The notes beneath the pieces are model-generated. The model did not search any database. It saw nothing but the letters and a program-made list of their open reading frames with translations, and had not been told where the DNA came from. Made by a program: the position numbers and the translations under genes. Positions 9,466 to 20,379 of a DNA stretch of 64,000 bases are shown here, piece by piece (within the stretch, counting starts at the first letter, position 1; each line of letters starts with the position of its first letter). Source of the stretch: Leptodactylus fallax (taxonomy: Eukaryota > Chordata > Amphibia > Anura > Leptodactylidae); NCBI GenBank assembly GCA_947044405.1, contig CAMRHE010000156.1, positions 2,977,001 through 3,041,000 on the forward strand. The letters run 5' to 3'.

Positions 9466-10995
9466 CACTCCACAACACTGAAATTGCAACACCAAGGGGG
9501 AAAAGTTTTGGAATTATTTAAATCACAGGATCCAAAGACATGTTAATGATATACCAATGATAAAAAATGGAAATAAAATATTCAAAACATTGCAATTTAT
9601 TCAGCACTGAGTATGAGTGCCACACGTGCACTTAAACACCTTGCAGGCCTTCAATGAGGTTATTAATGGTCTACAGTGTCTAAGCAATGTTATGCCACTC
9701 TAAATGCATTTGGGTATAGAAATCATCAAGATTGGCTGCTGGCAGGTCCCTTAGCAATTACCAGCCAAGAACGTCCCAGATCTGTTCAATGGGAGACAAA
9801 TCCAGAGGTTCTGCAGGCCATGGTTTATGCCACGCAGGCTGCACACACAAGAAACATGTGTCCTGGCATCGTCCTGTTGAAAAATTGTTCCTGGGACACT
9901 TTGGAAAAATGCTTATACCACTGGTTTTGAACAAACCAATGCAACAGTGACCTACTGAGCTGTTAGTGTACCTGAATGAAGACTGTAGGGGTCCGGCTAC
10001 AATACATTATAACCATATGCCAGCGTAGGGCTGGTGTGATGTTCCCTTGTGAAGTCTTTTTAATGGCGTTGACTCATAGCCTCCAGACCAATTTCCAGCT
10101 ATCATTGTGTCAGTGTGACTCATCACTGAAGAAGATAACCTTAGACCTCCATTGCAGCCTCCACTGCCATCTTGCTTTGAACCATGATAGTCTTTAACAG
10201 TGGTTACATGAGGTCAATGAAACACCTGTAGCTGGACACCTGGCTCATAGCCTAATGTCGTGAAAACACCTTCTGATGGTTTGTGTCAACAATATTTGCC
10301 ATCCTAGACTTGTGACATCCAATCTGACTTGCAGTACAGAACAGATCACTAGACATCTTTCTTCCAGACAATCTGTTGATGCAAAGGTTCTCCTCCACAA
10401 ACCCAACCTCCTGGACATGTAACATTGATCAGTCTTGACATCTTAGCCTAGGTGTATAGTGATCTAGCGGAGGGATAAACCAAGGTCTCCAGTTTCCAAC
10501 AAGTAACGATAACTGGCATACTGACGAACAGAAGGCATCGCACAATCATCCCAAACCACTTGATCCAATTTTGAGGTTTCATGTGACTAATCCTGGCAAA
10601 TTCCATCCATACAATGCAGAAAAATATCCACAGCGGATATGCTGCGATTTCAAAATCCGTTATATTTTTGTAAATTGCAGCATGTCAATTATACCAACGG
10701 AAACCCTGGCGTTTTCTGTATAGGTATAATAGAAGCAGAAAGTCTGCAGAGGAAAACTTAGTGGAGTTTCTGTGAAAAACCACAATGCATTTCTGCTTTT
10801 TTGCTGTGGCTCACTACGTGGGGCCTTAGCCACAATCTGCTTTTATGCTCCTCCCACATGCCAGATTAGATCTAGGTGCAAAAGTGCATAGGTGAAAATT
10901 TGATCATTCGCAGATCTTAGTGACACCTGCTACTTCCTCAATTTGCATAACCTCAGGGATTATCCTTGGTAATGCAATTTCAGTGTTGAGGAGTG
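9466..10995 (-). mobile_element. Old Tc1/mariner-type element, with a nested MITE
   Basis: The inverted ends match well: CACTCCACAACACTGAAATT on the left and the complement of the right end, GCACTCCTCAACACTGAAAT, both followed by a CCAAGG block. On the minus strand, around 9780-9930, a transposase relic carries FQQDDARTHVSC, the second catalytic Asp motif, and degenerate downstream sequence. The rest is too decayed to translate. A palindromic MITE sits inside at 10578-10833. Two fragments of the same family's end occur at 50740-50900 and 52126-52240. Confidence 0.75.
10578..10833. mobile_element. Palindromic MITE, 'GGCCCCACGT' family, nested in a Tc1 relic
   Basis: It carries the subfamily-I motifs GCAGAAAAATATCCACAGCG and GCATGTCAATTATACC and ends CTACGTGGGGCCTTAGCC. 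The left terminal motif is missing or degraded. Its position inside 9466-10995 shows that it inserted after the Tc1 copy. Confidence 0.7.
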
Positions 10996-11159
10996 CATGT
11001 GACTATACGTAAAAAAATGTCTACAGAATTAATGTCCAAACTAATGAATGAAAAATCTCAATAAAATACATTTAAGTTTGTGGTTGTAAAGTGACAAAAT
11101 GTGAAAAAGTTCAAGGGGTATGAATACTTTTTCAAGCCACTGTCTAGTACTTGCATGGT

Positions 11160-11345
11160 TCCTAAGGCTATATTCACATTTGCGTTGTGAGTCTCCATAG
11201 GAAACTCTTTCAAACGTCTGCCTGAAATCTGTGGATGAAAAACTCCTGCAAGCATTAATTTTTCGCCCACTGCATTCAGTTTAAAAACAACGGACACCTG
11301 ATGGACCCCATTATAATCAATAGAGCAGCATCTGACAAATGTACC
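11160..11345. repeat. Half of a MITE related to the one at 39158-39403
   Basis: The text ATTCACATTTGCGTTGTGAG followed by CCTGCAAGCATTAATTTTTC resembles the left arm of the 39158-39403 element (TTCACATCTGCGCTCAGTGA). No clear right arm remains. Confidence 0.45.
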
Positions 11346-11472
11346 ACGGTAGATAAAGCAATATATTGGGTTAAACACTTCAGTTACCTCAAGCCATAAT
11401 TCTTAATACGACCCTGGAGATGGGTCTTTAAATTATGACATTAGTTGCATGTTGTTGTGTTCCTTTAAGATT

Positions 11473-11693
11473 TAGGCTAAGAGCCCACATTGCAGAAACG
11501 CAGATTTTTTAATGCAGATTTTGTTGCGCTTTTTTGAGCCAAAGCCTAGAATGACTACAAAAGGAATGGGAAATATATAGGAAGTACTTATGCTTCTACC
11601 TTCTGCTTAATCCACTCCTGGCTTTGGCTCAAAAAACTGCAACAAAATCTGCAACAAAAAACGCTGCGTTTCTGCAACGTGGGGCCTTAGCCT
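11473..11693. mobile_element. Palindromic MITE, subfamily II, first of two abutting copies
   Basis: The left end GGCTAAGAGCCCACATTGCA mirrors the right end GCAACGTGGGGCCTTAGCC. The arms carry GCAGATTTTGTTGCG / TGCAACAAAATCTGCAAC. The spacer contains GGGAAATATATAGGAAGTAC and the GAGCCAAAGCC motif. The whole element is a clear hairpin of about 220 bp. Confidence 0.85.
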
Positions 11694-11912
11694 AAGGCCT
11701 CGCATTGCAGAAAAGCTGCTTTTTTTTGTTGCGGATTTTGCAGCAGTTGTATTTTGCCAAAACCAAGAAAGGCTATAATAGAAATGGGAAATATATAGGA
11801 AGTACTTACACTTCTCCATTCTTTTCAATCCACTCCTGGCTTTTGCTAAAAAAAAAAAAACGCAGCAAAATCTGCAACAAAAAATGTGCTTTTCCGTGGG
11901 CCTCAGCCTTAA
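11694..11912. mobile_element. Palindromic MITE, subfamily II, second abutting copy
   Basis: It begins AAGGCCTCGCATTGCAGAAA immediately after the preceding copy and ends with GTGGGCCTCAGCCTT. The spacer again contains GGGAAATATATAGGAAGTAC. The two copies are in the same orientation, head to tail, and differ at many sites. Confidence 0.82.
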
Positions 11913-12230
11913 AGTCTTGAGTTGTACTTATAGGCGTACGCTGAGTTACACAATTTGTTTGACTCAGTACAGTTGTTGCACCACATTGCACTTCAATACA
12001 AGAGACTGAAGAGCATAGGCAGCCAGCAACTGGTTCATGACTGTTCCATTCTTTTCTATTGAACTGAAACATATGGTGAAAAAAAATACAATTCAGGTTG
12101 TGTGAATGATGTGCACCTGTTGTCAATTAATATCTTTATCTTCCAAAATTATATTACAGAAGTAGCCATCTTCAACTTGAGTCTGATAGCTTGCTGCAAA
12201 AGCCAATAAAAACAATGGAAAAATGTGACT

Positions 12231-12531
12231 TAGGCCGGGGCCCCACTTAATGTATATGTCGCGTTTTATAGTCCCTGCAAAGGAGAATTCCATCCACACA
12301 TTGCATAAAAATATGTGCAGCGGAAATGTTGCTATTTCTATAACTGTTGCATTTTTGTAAATTGCAGCATGTCAATTATACCTACAGAAATGCTGGCGGT
12401 TTCCCTATAGGTATAATTGAAGCAGAAAGTCCGCAGAAGAAAATTCTGCTGACTTTCTATAAAAAAGCTGTGGGTAAAAAGGTGATACGTTTCCGCCGCA
12501 TTTTTCTAAGGCCGTAGCCTTAAAGTTATTA
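12231..12531. mobile_element. Palindromic MITE, 'GGCCCCACGT' family, subfamily I
   Basis: It starts TTAGGCCGGGGCCCCACTTA, carries CCATCCACACATTGCATAAA and ATTGCAGCATGTCAATTATA, and ends CTAAGGCCGTAGCCTT. It is diverged but clearly the same family as the copies at 5549 and 38160. Confidence 0.75.
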
Positions 12532-12604
12532 GCAACTGTTTATGTAATACATTAAAATCATGCTAAAATTGGCTACATCTGTATAGATTAGTAAATCTCA
12601 TTGA

Positions 12605-12826
12605 GGCTAAGGCCCCAAATTGCAGAAACGCAGCTTTTTTTTTGGCAGATTTTGCTGCAGTTTTTTGAGCCAAAGCCATGAGTGGATTGAGCAGAAGGTA
12701 GAAGTATAAATACTTCCTATATATTTCCTATTACTTTTGTAGCCATTCTTGGCTTTAACTCAAAAAGACACAGCAAAACCTGCAACAAAAAAAGCAGCGT
12801 TTCCTCAATGTGAGTCCTCATCCTAA
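12605..12826. mobile_element. Palindromic MITE, subfamily II
   Basis: The left end GGCTAAGGCCCCAAATTGCA pairs with the right end CAATGTGAGTCCTCATCCTA. The spacer has ATACTTCCTATATATTTCCT, so the orientation is opposite to the pair at 11473-11912. Confidence 0.8.
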
Positions 12827-13155
12827 GGCACTGCCTCTTCTAGGATCATGGTGGACTAATGAAATAATTCTAGCTGAAGTTAAAAATATAAGGTAATTGC
12901 TCGAAATAAAGGGTATTATATTGATACATCATCCTTAAAATATACTGTATAAATAGATTATATTATACACTATACCATGTGCAATGGTGCAATTGATAAT
13001 AAATTTAGCATGCTGCCCACGCCACACCTCTGTGCATGAAAATAGTGTGGGTGACAAAGACAAAAAGTCACAAATTTTTGTATAAAATACGATAATTGGA
13101 ATACAAGGTACAATAAATCTGTCCCAGTATGTATACCAATATGTCTGTTACTCAC

Positions 13156-13343
13156 CTGATGAGAACACATTGATTGTCATGGCGCTTCCATAGGCAGAGG
13201 TAACACTCATTGGCAACAGCAAAGATGTGAGGAGGAATTTCTCCCATGTGGTGCCTGCTGTACAGCTCCACTGTGTTTCGGTCATATAAACCAGGTATCA
13301 GCTTATACGGGTTGACAGAAGCAAGGATGGAGCCAATATATGT
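13156..13343 (-). CDS. MYO10: Myosin X motor-domain coding exon preceding the P-loop
   Basis: This 188-base exon encodes TYIGSILASVNPYKLIPGLY at its start and ends CLWKRHDNQCVLI plus two bases (AG) of a split serine codon. SVNPYK and PPHIFAVANECY are canonical myosin motor motifs; the latter is the helix before the ATP-binding P-loop. The KRHDNQC stretch is what I recall of myosin X. The acceptor reads TTATTACAG and the donor GTGAGT-like (AG|GTGAGTAAC). The AG is completed by the T that opens the next exon at 5320, giving LIS-GESGAGKT without a gap. Phase is 0 at the start and 2 at the end. It is separated from the preceding exon by a 38.1-kb intron that carries most of the transposons here. 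Confidence 0.95.
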
Positions 13344-13739
13344 CTGTAATAAATCATAAAATGAATTTATACATGCTTTATGGTATTATGTATCTTTTTC
13401 TGTATTACATCAGAACCTGGACCTTTGGGAATGGGTTTTCAGGGGTGGATGACAAAATACCTTGTAGGCCTATTTTAAGGTTCATTTGCCTTAGGTGAAC
13501 AGCTCTACTTGTAACCTGTGTGAATTCACCATAAGGACAGTAAGCAGAAAAATAATGTCCTGACACAGCATTGCCATTAATTTTCTGTTTATTCATCTAT
13601 TAGCTGTTTATTCACCTGTAGTAACTATGTAACTCTAGAAGAGAGTCAGGGGGCCACCACAAATGGACAGCCAACCCTACTACAAGTACTATATCCTGCA
13701 ATTTTCAATCTAAGCCTAAGCCTAATATTAGACTGACAC

Positions 13740-14190
13740 TTGACAATTCTCCATAGGATTTCTTTGCAGAAGTCACCTCAATTGCATCACTGACAAAACA
13801 GACAGTATTACAACAGAAGATCACACTTCTATTGATAACATCACTTTGCCATCATTGCATCCAATACTAAGATAGATGTCAGTTTATCTACTCCCTCTCC
13901 CTACACAGAGCATTTCTAGAAAACACATTTATAGACCCAAATGAGTTGGCTCCAGACTATTTCTGTCTATGGCCATAACTATACTGTAAAGCATATCATT
14001 AAATGTTGTTAACACAACAGAAGAGAAGCTCAGGCAAGATGGTGGCCTCCAATAATCATGTACAAAAAAGCAGAATAAACAATCTGCAATCAGAAAATAG
14101 AAACAGATCAGAAAAAAATTATACGTTTCACAATATGGTTTTAATAAATACATGAAAAAATGAGCAATCATCAGACACATTCAGTTCCAT
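13740..14190. repeat. Interspersed repeat shared with 62106-62640
   Basis: Blocks such as TTTGCAGAAGTCACCTCAAT, CACAGAGCATTTCTAGAAAA and GAGAAGCTCAGGCAAGATGG recur in the same order and orientation at 62106-62640, with scattered substitutions. No coding potential or clear termini were identified. It is probably a transposon relic of unknown class. Confidence 0.7.
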
Positions 14191-14625
14191 TATTGTCGGC
14201 ATCATTTCACTTTTACATAGGACAATAAGCTGATTACAGTTGAGCATCTTTCATGCTGCACATGAGATGCAGTTAACTAATAAACAAGTGGCAACACATT
14301 TACACATACAAATTATTGGGAATGATCATCCTAGGAGAAGTATTCCCCATTAATTGGCCTGAGAATCAACCAGTGTAATGGTCCTTAAAGGGAGTATTTC
14401 ACCAGAGTGAAGCACATTACACCATGTTCCAAATTATTATATTTATATATTTTTTTTACATTTTATTATTTATATTTTTCTCTGATTTTCCTAAATGGCT
14501 GATGCAAATGACAGTCAGTATAATGTTCAAATCTTCAACCGTTAGAGTATAAATCAAATGTTATTGGACAAACCTCACAATGATAATTTTTTATTTTTTT
14601 TTTACAAATGAAAACCATCAAAATC

Positions 14626-15773
14626 CACTGTTCCAAAGTATTATGCACAGAAGAGTTTATAAGCATTTTATACGTTGTAAAGAACTAAAAATTGTCATTC
14701 CTTGAATTTGCAGCATTATGAGTTATTTCAATCAAAAACATGTTAACAGAGGCCAAGTTACATGTTAACATAGGACTCCTTCTTTGAAGGCCTTTTAAGT
14801 CTCCCAGAGCTGCTGTTTTGATGTGAACTGCCTCCAACCCTCATAGACTTTTTGCTTGAGGATACTCAAAAGGTTTCAAAATTGTTAATGTCAGGAGAGG
14901 GTGGTGGCCACACCATGAGTTTCTCTCATTGTATACCCATAGCAGCCAATGACTCAAATTCCTTGCTGCATGAGATGGTGTATTGTCATGAATGAAGATG
15001 ATTTTGCTACAGAAGGCACAGTTCTTATTTTTGTACCATGGAAGAAAGTGGTCAATCAGAAACTCTATATAATTTGCAGAGGTCATTTTCACACCTTTAG
15101 GAACCCTAAAGGGTCCTACCACCTCTCTCCCCATGATTTTGACCCAAAACATGACTCCACCATCTCCTTGCTGATCTCGCAGCCTTGTTGGGACATGGTG
15201 GCCATCCACCAACAATACACTACTCCATCCATATGGACCATCCAGGGTTGCATGGCACTGATCAATAAACAAAACTTTTTCAAAATTAGTCTTCAATTAT
15301 ATCTGGGCCCATTGCAACCATTTCTGCTTGTGGATCCTGTTTAGGGTTAGCTGAATAGTAGGTTTATGTACAACTATAAGCCTCTGGAGGATCCTATACC
15401 TTGAGGTTTGTGGGACTCCAGAGGCACCAGCAGCTTCAAATACCTGTTTGCTGCTTTGTAATGGTATTTTAGCTGCTGCTCTCTTAAGCCGATGAATTTT
15501 TCTAGGAACAACCTTCCTCATTATGTCTTTATCGACACGAACCTGTCTGTGCGCTGAATCAGCCACAAATCTCTTCATGGTACTATGATTAGGCTTGAAA
15601 TCTGTGGCTTGCTTAAAAATGTGGCATGTCCTTCTTAAGTAGGTTTACTTTAATTGGGCTCACCTGGCAAACTAATTATCAGTGATCCAAAGATCCCTGA
15701 GACACAATACAGTTTAATTGAAAGTGTTTTTTGACCTTTAAATCTGATTTGCATAATAATTTGGAATGCAGTG
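14626..15773 (-). mobile_element. Tc1/mariner element, 1.15 kb, internally shortened
   Basis: The terminal inverted repeats are CACTGTTCCAAAGTATTATG on the left and, for the complement of the right end, CACTGCATTCCAAATTATTA. A TA duplication lies at the right end. A transposase relic occupies 14841-15578 on the minus strand. The length is below the usual 1.3-1.6 kb because sequence around the third catalytic residue and the N-terminus is missing. Confidence 0.82.
14841..15578 (-). pseudogene. Tc1-type transposase pseudogene
   Basis: The frame runs from RFVADSAHRQVRVDKDIMRK through an in-frame TAA at about 15299 to KTNFEKVLFIDQCHATLDG, which holds the first catalytic Asp position. It continues to KMTSANYIEFLIDHFLPWYK and IIFIHDNTPSHAARNLS, which holds the second Asp. 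Just beyond, the expected SPDLNPIE motif with the third residue is not readable: the frame is shifted into GHHPLLTLTILKPFE, which looks like a deletion. The helix-turn-helix N-terminus is incomplete. It cannot encode an active enzyme. Confidence 0.85.
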
Positions 15774-15779
15774 TAAACC

Positions 15780-17600
15780 AGCAGCAACGTTAGGTAACGC
15801 TCACCTGATTGTAATACATTTTTTCCCATGAAAATCCATGCCTCCTTTGCCAAGATAAACAATATGCAAATGAGTAGTCTGGAGCAATGAAGGCAGCTCC
15901 ATTGCTCCAAACTGCTATGCCCCACACTGCTCAAATACGATTGTGCGAACACAAGAACACAGTACCAGGTGAGACCTCCCTCCCTGGCTCTGTCACTCAA
16001 AGAGGGGGGGGGGAACTATACTTTTCTAAGTACAGTTTAGAATTAGGCAACTAGGCTGAAAACTGAACTACTGGCCGAGCAACATGTATAGCTTCAAATC
16101 ATATCAATGGCATTTCCTGACCACAGACTGTGCCAGAGCTCATGTCAGACTGGCAACTTCACATAAACATATCTGTAAAAGACACATAGCAAACATGCCC
16201 GCATCAGAAACCTGTGGAGATTGACATCTGCAATGAGACTGTTATTTTCTCTTTTCTACTGATTTTTCTCTTTTCTGCTGAGAGAGGACTCTTTTCCATT
16301 TACTTATGTTTCTCTTATTTCTATCATCTGGCTGTTATATGCTATGTCCTTTGATGTGAAAGCTAAAGAGCAACAACAAATATGTCTTGCTATTTTTGAA
16401 ATAGCTTCTGCCCAGTCCAAACCACACACAGAATTTTCCAGCGTTTCACATTTCAAATTGGATGCCCAGAACGACCACTATACTTAACTGTAGACGAATC
16501 TCGGCGGGTCAACTATTAAGAGACTACAGATGAAAGGAAAGAACACTTTTTAAATAAAATAAATAAATATCTTACGACTACAATATGTCTATCGGCAAAC
16601 ACTGACACAACTGATTCACAGCCACATGGGACTATATGTGTGTGTCTCCATAGACATACACATACACATATACAATAGAGATGGAAAAACTTATTTTGTG
16701 GCTACTATTATACGACCAGTTTATTAATATACTGACTTTGAAATCTGAGCAATAAATTAAATAAAGCACAAAGTAAAAACTGAACTAAGTCAAAATACCC
16801 ATGACAAATAAGAAGAAGGCAGATACTAAACTGATTAGTGAAGCTGGGATATGAAGCAAGCAGAGTAGGAGACATGCTAGAGCACCATTGGAGAAGAAGG
16901 CACAAAGCATGGATAGAGAGGAGGCACGTCTGAACTACAAATATATACATTACATGTACAAAGTGCATGCCCTGTCAGGCAAGGTAATATTGGAACTGAA
17001 AATATGTGCGTAGTGGGCTAATTTGAAACTGCTGCCTAAGGCACCATGAGAATTTGTGCCACCCCTTACTCAATTACCTAAAGTAAGCTGTGGGATATGG
17101 TATATTGATATAGTTTTTATAAATGTATAAACACTTCTTCCCCTAAACATACCTGCATATGGTCCACCTGGTTTGGGAATGTAACATAAAAGGATTTTTC
17201 TGAGAGTCAGTTTATATTTGCTTAGTGAAAGGTGAAAGTGCAACAATAAAAAGTAAGAGTAAGTATCTATGGAGGGTAATAAAGCATAGATTACTGTACA
17301 TTTCAGCAACTGTCTGTGCGCTCCTCAAAGTCTATATACAAAAGATATATTTCAATCTATGTGATGAAAGATCTGACAATTTATTAAACAGTCTCAGATC
17401 GGTAGATACTGATGCTGCACTCTTTTCCTTCTGACTCACTATGTAAGTTTACAAGGAGGCAGATATTACATCTCACCCACACTTCCCATATGTCTATGTC
17501 TGCACAGTAAAATAATGACTTTAAGAAGATCTGTCAATACCCATTACACCATGAAATAAATACAAGGGGGATTACAGATGCAGTAGACAATACAGAATGT
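15780..17600. other. Intron sequence, nothing recognised
   Basis: No exon, RNA gene or transposon family could be identified on either strand. A G-run lies at 16003-16012 and a short ACATACACATAC-rich patch near 16660. Confidence 0.5.
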
Positions 17601-17639
17601 TTTCATAAACTGCTCCAAAATATCCCTTCCAATATTCAG

Positions 17640-17893
17640 TTTTTTCTTCTGTTCTATTCTACCTTCCCTTCCTTTACCTTCCCCCTCTCCCCCTAATCTC
17701 TGTCCTCCTCTCTAACCTCCTACATGTGCCCTCTCACCTATCTCAATGAGCTCGACTTGCAATGTAATTGTCTTTTCATGTTTATCTGGAATTTCAAGTT
17801 GGACTATTATTTGTCTGCTATATGTTCACTTTTATTTGGCTTGTAGAATTTATAAAAAAAACAAATAAATGTTGATTTACAAAAAAAAAAAAT
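17640..17893 (+). repeat. Possible retroposed 3' end with poly(A) tail
   Basis: A pyrimidine-rich block (17640-17725) is followed by unique sequence, an AATAAA at about 17864 and then an A-rich run at 17880-17897. This arrangement resembles the 3' untranslated end of an L1-like LINE or a retrocopy. No protein homology and no target duplication were seen, so the call is tentative. Confidence 0.4.
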
Positions 17894-17899
17894 AAAAAA

Positions 17900-18650
17900 T
17901 ATCCAGTTTTTTTAAGCACATTTTTGGGGGTTTGTGGCTGCCCTTATATTGGCACCATGGTCTTTGCTATGGATATGTTGCAATTGACTGCCTTTATGTT
18001 TTTCAACAGTTGGCACTGTGAGTCATTACTATGAGGGATTTGTGTCAGATATTGTTATAGGAGTACTGAATTTGGAGCACTATGGCAGTTTCTGCTATGG
18101 GACAATGCATTAGTATGGGTTATGTGGGCACTGTGTCATCTAATTTCTCTTTAAAGTTGGCACCAGTATTTTATATAGGGGTGATCAGAAGACTGAAATC
18201 TTTTTAACTATCAAAGAACATTATACTTGCATGTGTCTCAGGCTATGAGGAGACCATGTACTGTATAAAGCACAGCACGTGAATAGAATATTCTCTTCCT
18301 AGGATGGGACTACTGCTATCATCAGTCAACAATTTGACAAACTTTATTGCTCTGTATAGAGAATATTATAAAAAGTAGTAAACCTGGCTTTGTCTAGACG
18401 CCTGTGCATTCCCGTGTTTATTTAATATTTCAAAAAATTTCCTGTTACTCTAGAATCCCTTAGGCACTTATATGTATGAAACTGTCCAACATGCTGAGTT
18501 GTGTATTATTAATTTTATTGAGTTTCAACTTACAGCCTTAGTGTGACAATCAGATTACAGGATGACATCATCGGAATACAATGCTGTGAAAAAAATTCAT
18601 ATTAAAAGCTCTCATCAAAACTTCAACCAATAAATGTGGCAGCAGTAAAT
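17900..18650. other. Intron sequence, nothing recognised
   Basis: AT-rich DNA with no open homology, hairpin or repeat of note. Confidence 0.5.
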
Positions 18651-19245
18651 GGTCAGAAGGGGTGCTGTGCATCTTTAGGGAGAGACAGTACAGGGACTTA
18701 TTAAACCATGCCCTGCTAAGAATTCTGGGTAAGTAATATAAGATCTCATAGGTGGAAAAGAGGAACTTGTTCTTAGTGACACCTTTTGCAAGGCTCCCTA
18801 GAGATTAGTACATGGTTTTTCATAAAACCTAATTCCATAACATATATGGGAACAATAGACAAGCCAGAATAATGCCACCAAAAGGATGAGGCGCCCCTCT
18901 GCAGACATGTTCTAGGTTGTTGCCGCTCATCAGTGCAGACCAGGGTACTGACTGACTGTGTGAAAGGTGTAGATGTGGGTCAGAAGGGGTACTGTGTCTC
19001 ATTAGGGAGACACATACAAAGGCTATTTGATCATGCATGCTCTGCAAGAATTCTGGGTAAGGAATATACAAATAAGACCTCATTGGTGGAAAAGAGGAAC
19101 CACCTTTTGGTTTTTCATGAAGCCTAATTAGATAATCTGGGAATAATAGCCAACCCAGAATAATTCCCCCAAAAGGAAGAGGGTCCCAGATTATGCAATT
19201 AGGTTTTTATGAAAAAACATGCATTAATCTATAGAGAGCTACCTT
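18651..19245. repeat. Duplicated ~215-bp block with inverted flank
   Basis: The block beginning GGTCAGAAGGGGTGCTGTGC (18651) recurs at 18978 as GGTCAGAAGGGGTACTGTGT. Both continue through AAGAATTCTGGGTAAG and GTGGAAAAGAGGAAC. The text at 19190-19240 (CAATTAGGTTTTTATGAAAA) is the reverse complement of 18800-18840. The structure looks like a MITE with one arm duplicated. Confidence 0.7.
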
Positions 19246-19578
19246 CCAAAAGACGGCGACAGGAGCAATATCCTCTTTTCAGACAATGAGGCTGCATCAG
19301 TAAAAGATAATTTGCGGTTTAGGGTTTAGCAACACTTTATCTTAGTATAGAAAAGGCAGAAGGAAGACGATTATCAGGGAAAGAGTGAGTAAAAGTAGGT
19401 TAGTATGCTAGAAATTCTAAAAATAAGACAAGACAACCTATGTCACATAAGTCAAGAATGGGATTCACAAGTGGGACAGATGGCAAATAAGAAAAATCAA
19501 ATGTTGCTGATCCAAATATATACTGGGTATTTTCCAGTTCATCATTTGTCAACAGACAATAAAACCTGGGGGTGGCTT

Positions 19579-20165
19579 TGGGGGGGGGGGGGGGGGGGGC
19601 GGCGCCGCCCCCCCGGCCCCCCCCCCCCCCAAAAAAAAAAAAAAAATATTTTTTTTTAATAGGGGAAAAAGAGGGGGGGGGGCTTTTTTAAATTTTTTTG
19701 CGGCGGCCCCGCTTGTTTAAAAAACTTCTTTTTTTAAAAAAAAAAATAAAAAAATAAAAAAAAAAAAAATTTCCCCCCCCCTTTTTTATAAAATAAAAAT
19801 AAAAGATTTTTTGGATTTTTTGTTGTTTTTTTATTTTTTTTTTATTAGTGTGGGGTGTGTTGTGTTTTTACCAAAAAAAAAAAAAAAAAAAGGGTAATTT
19901 AATCCCCCCCCCCCCTTTTTATTTTTGTTTAATAAAAAAGTAAAAAAAGGATTTTTTTTTTTTATTTTTTTTTTTAAAAAATTTTTATTTTTTTATAATT
20001 TTTTCCACTCCCCCTTTTAAATTAAAAAAAAAAAAGAAAGGGTGGGTGGATTGGTAAATTTTTTTTTTTTTATAAAAAAAAAAAAAAATTTCTCCCCTCC
20101 TTTTTTGGTTGGTTTGATAAAAAAATAATAATATAAAATAAAAGAAGAGGAAAGGGGGGGGTGGT
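19579..20165. other. Homopolymer-rich sequence, probable assembly artefact
   Basis: Nearly 600 bases consist of long runs of G, C, A and T with little else, unlike anything else in the window except 26697-27000. It directly abuts the left end of the Ngaro retrotransposon. No biological feature is supported here, and open frames inside (proline-, glycine- or lysine-rich) should be ignored. Confidence 0.75.
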
Positions 20166-20348
20166 GGGGAGACCGGAGCGCTGCGCAGTAAAGCGCAGGG
20201 ATCTTGACTGGGGGCGGGCTGTAGGGGGACCAATAACGCGCTAGGGCGCGAAGAATTGGGGGCGGGGCTTAACCCCGTTCGAATTGACTATGCCGCGCAG
20301 CCCGGGAAGCGGCCATTCCGGAGCTGCGCGGCATGCTAACGAGCGGTC
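20166..20348 (+). repeat. Ngaro split direct repeat A1
   Basis: 183 bp starting GGGGAGACCGGAGCGCTGCG and ending GCTAACGAGCGGTC. It is repeated almost exactly at 25858-26040 in the same orientation. Hairpins such as GCGCTGCGCAGTAAAGCGCA and GCCGCGCAGCCCGGG...GAGCTGCGCGGC are visible. The gag start codon follows 32 bases later, so A1 probably contains the transcription start or leader. Confidence 0.88.
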
Positions 20349-20379
20349 AGCTCCCTCCCCCCCCCACCTTTTCACTGTA

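Noticed and set aside
9676..9930. Plus-strand frames of 70-84 codons near 9.7 kb
   Set aside because: They are antisense to a decayed transposase relic with the QDDARTH motif on the minus strand.
14949..15344. A 131-codon plus-strand frame
   Set aside because: It is the antisense shadow of the Tc1-type transposase pseudogene at 14841-15578.
19405..20233. Open frames in the left homopolymer-rich flank of Ngaro
   Set aside because: The sequence is dominated by single-base runs. No family, codon bias or start context supports a gene.
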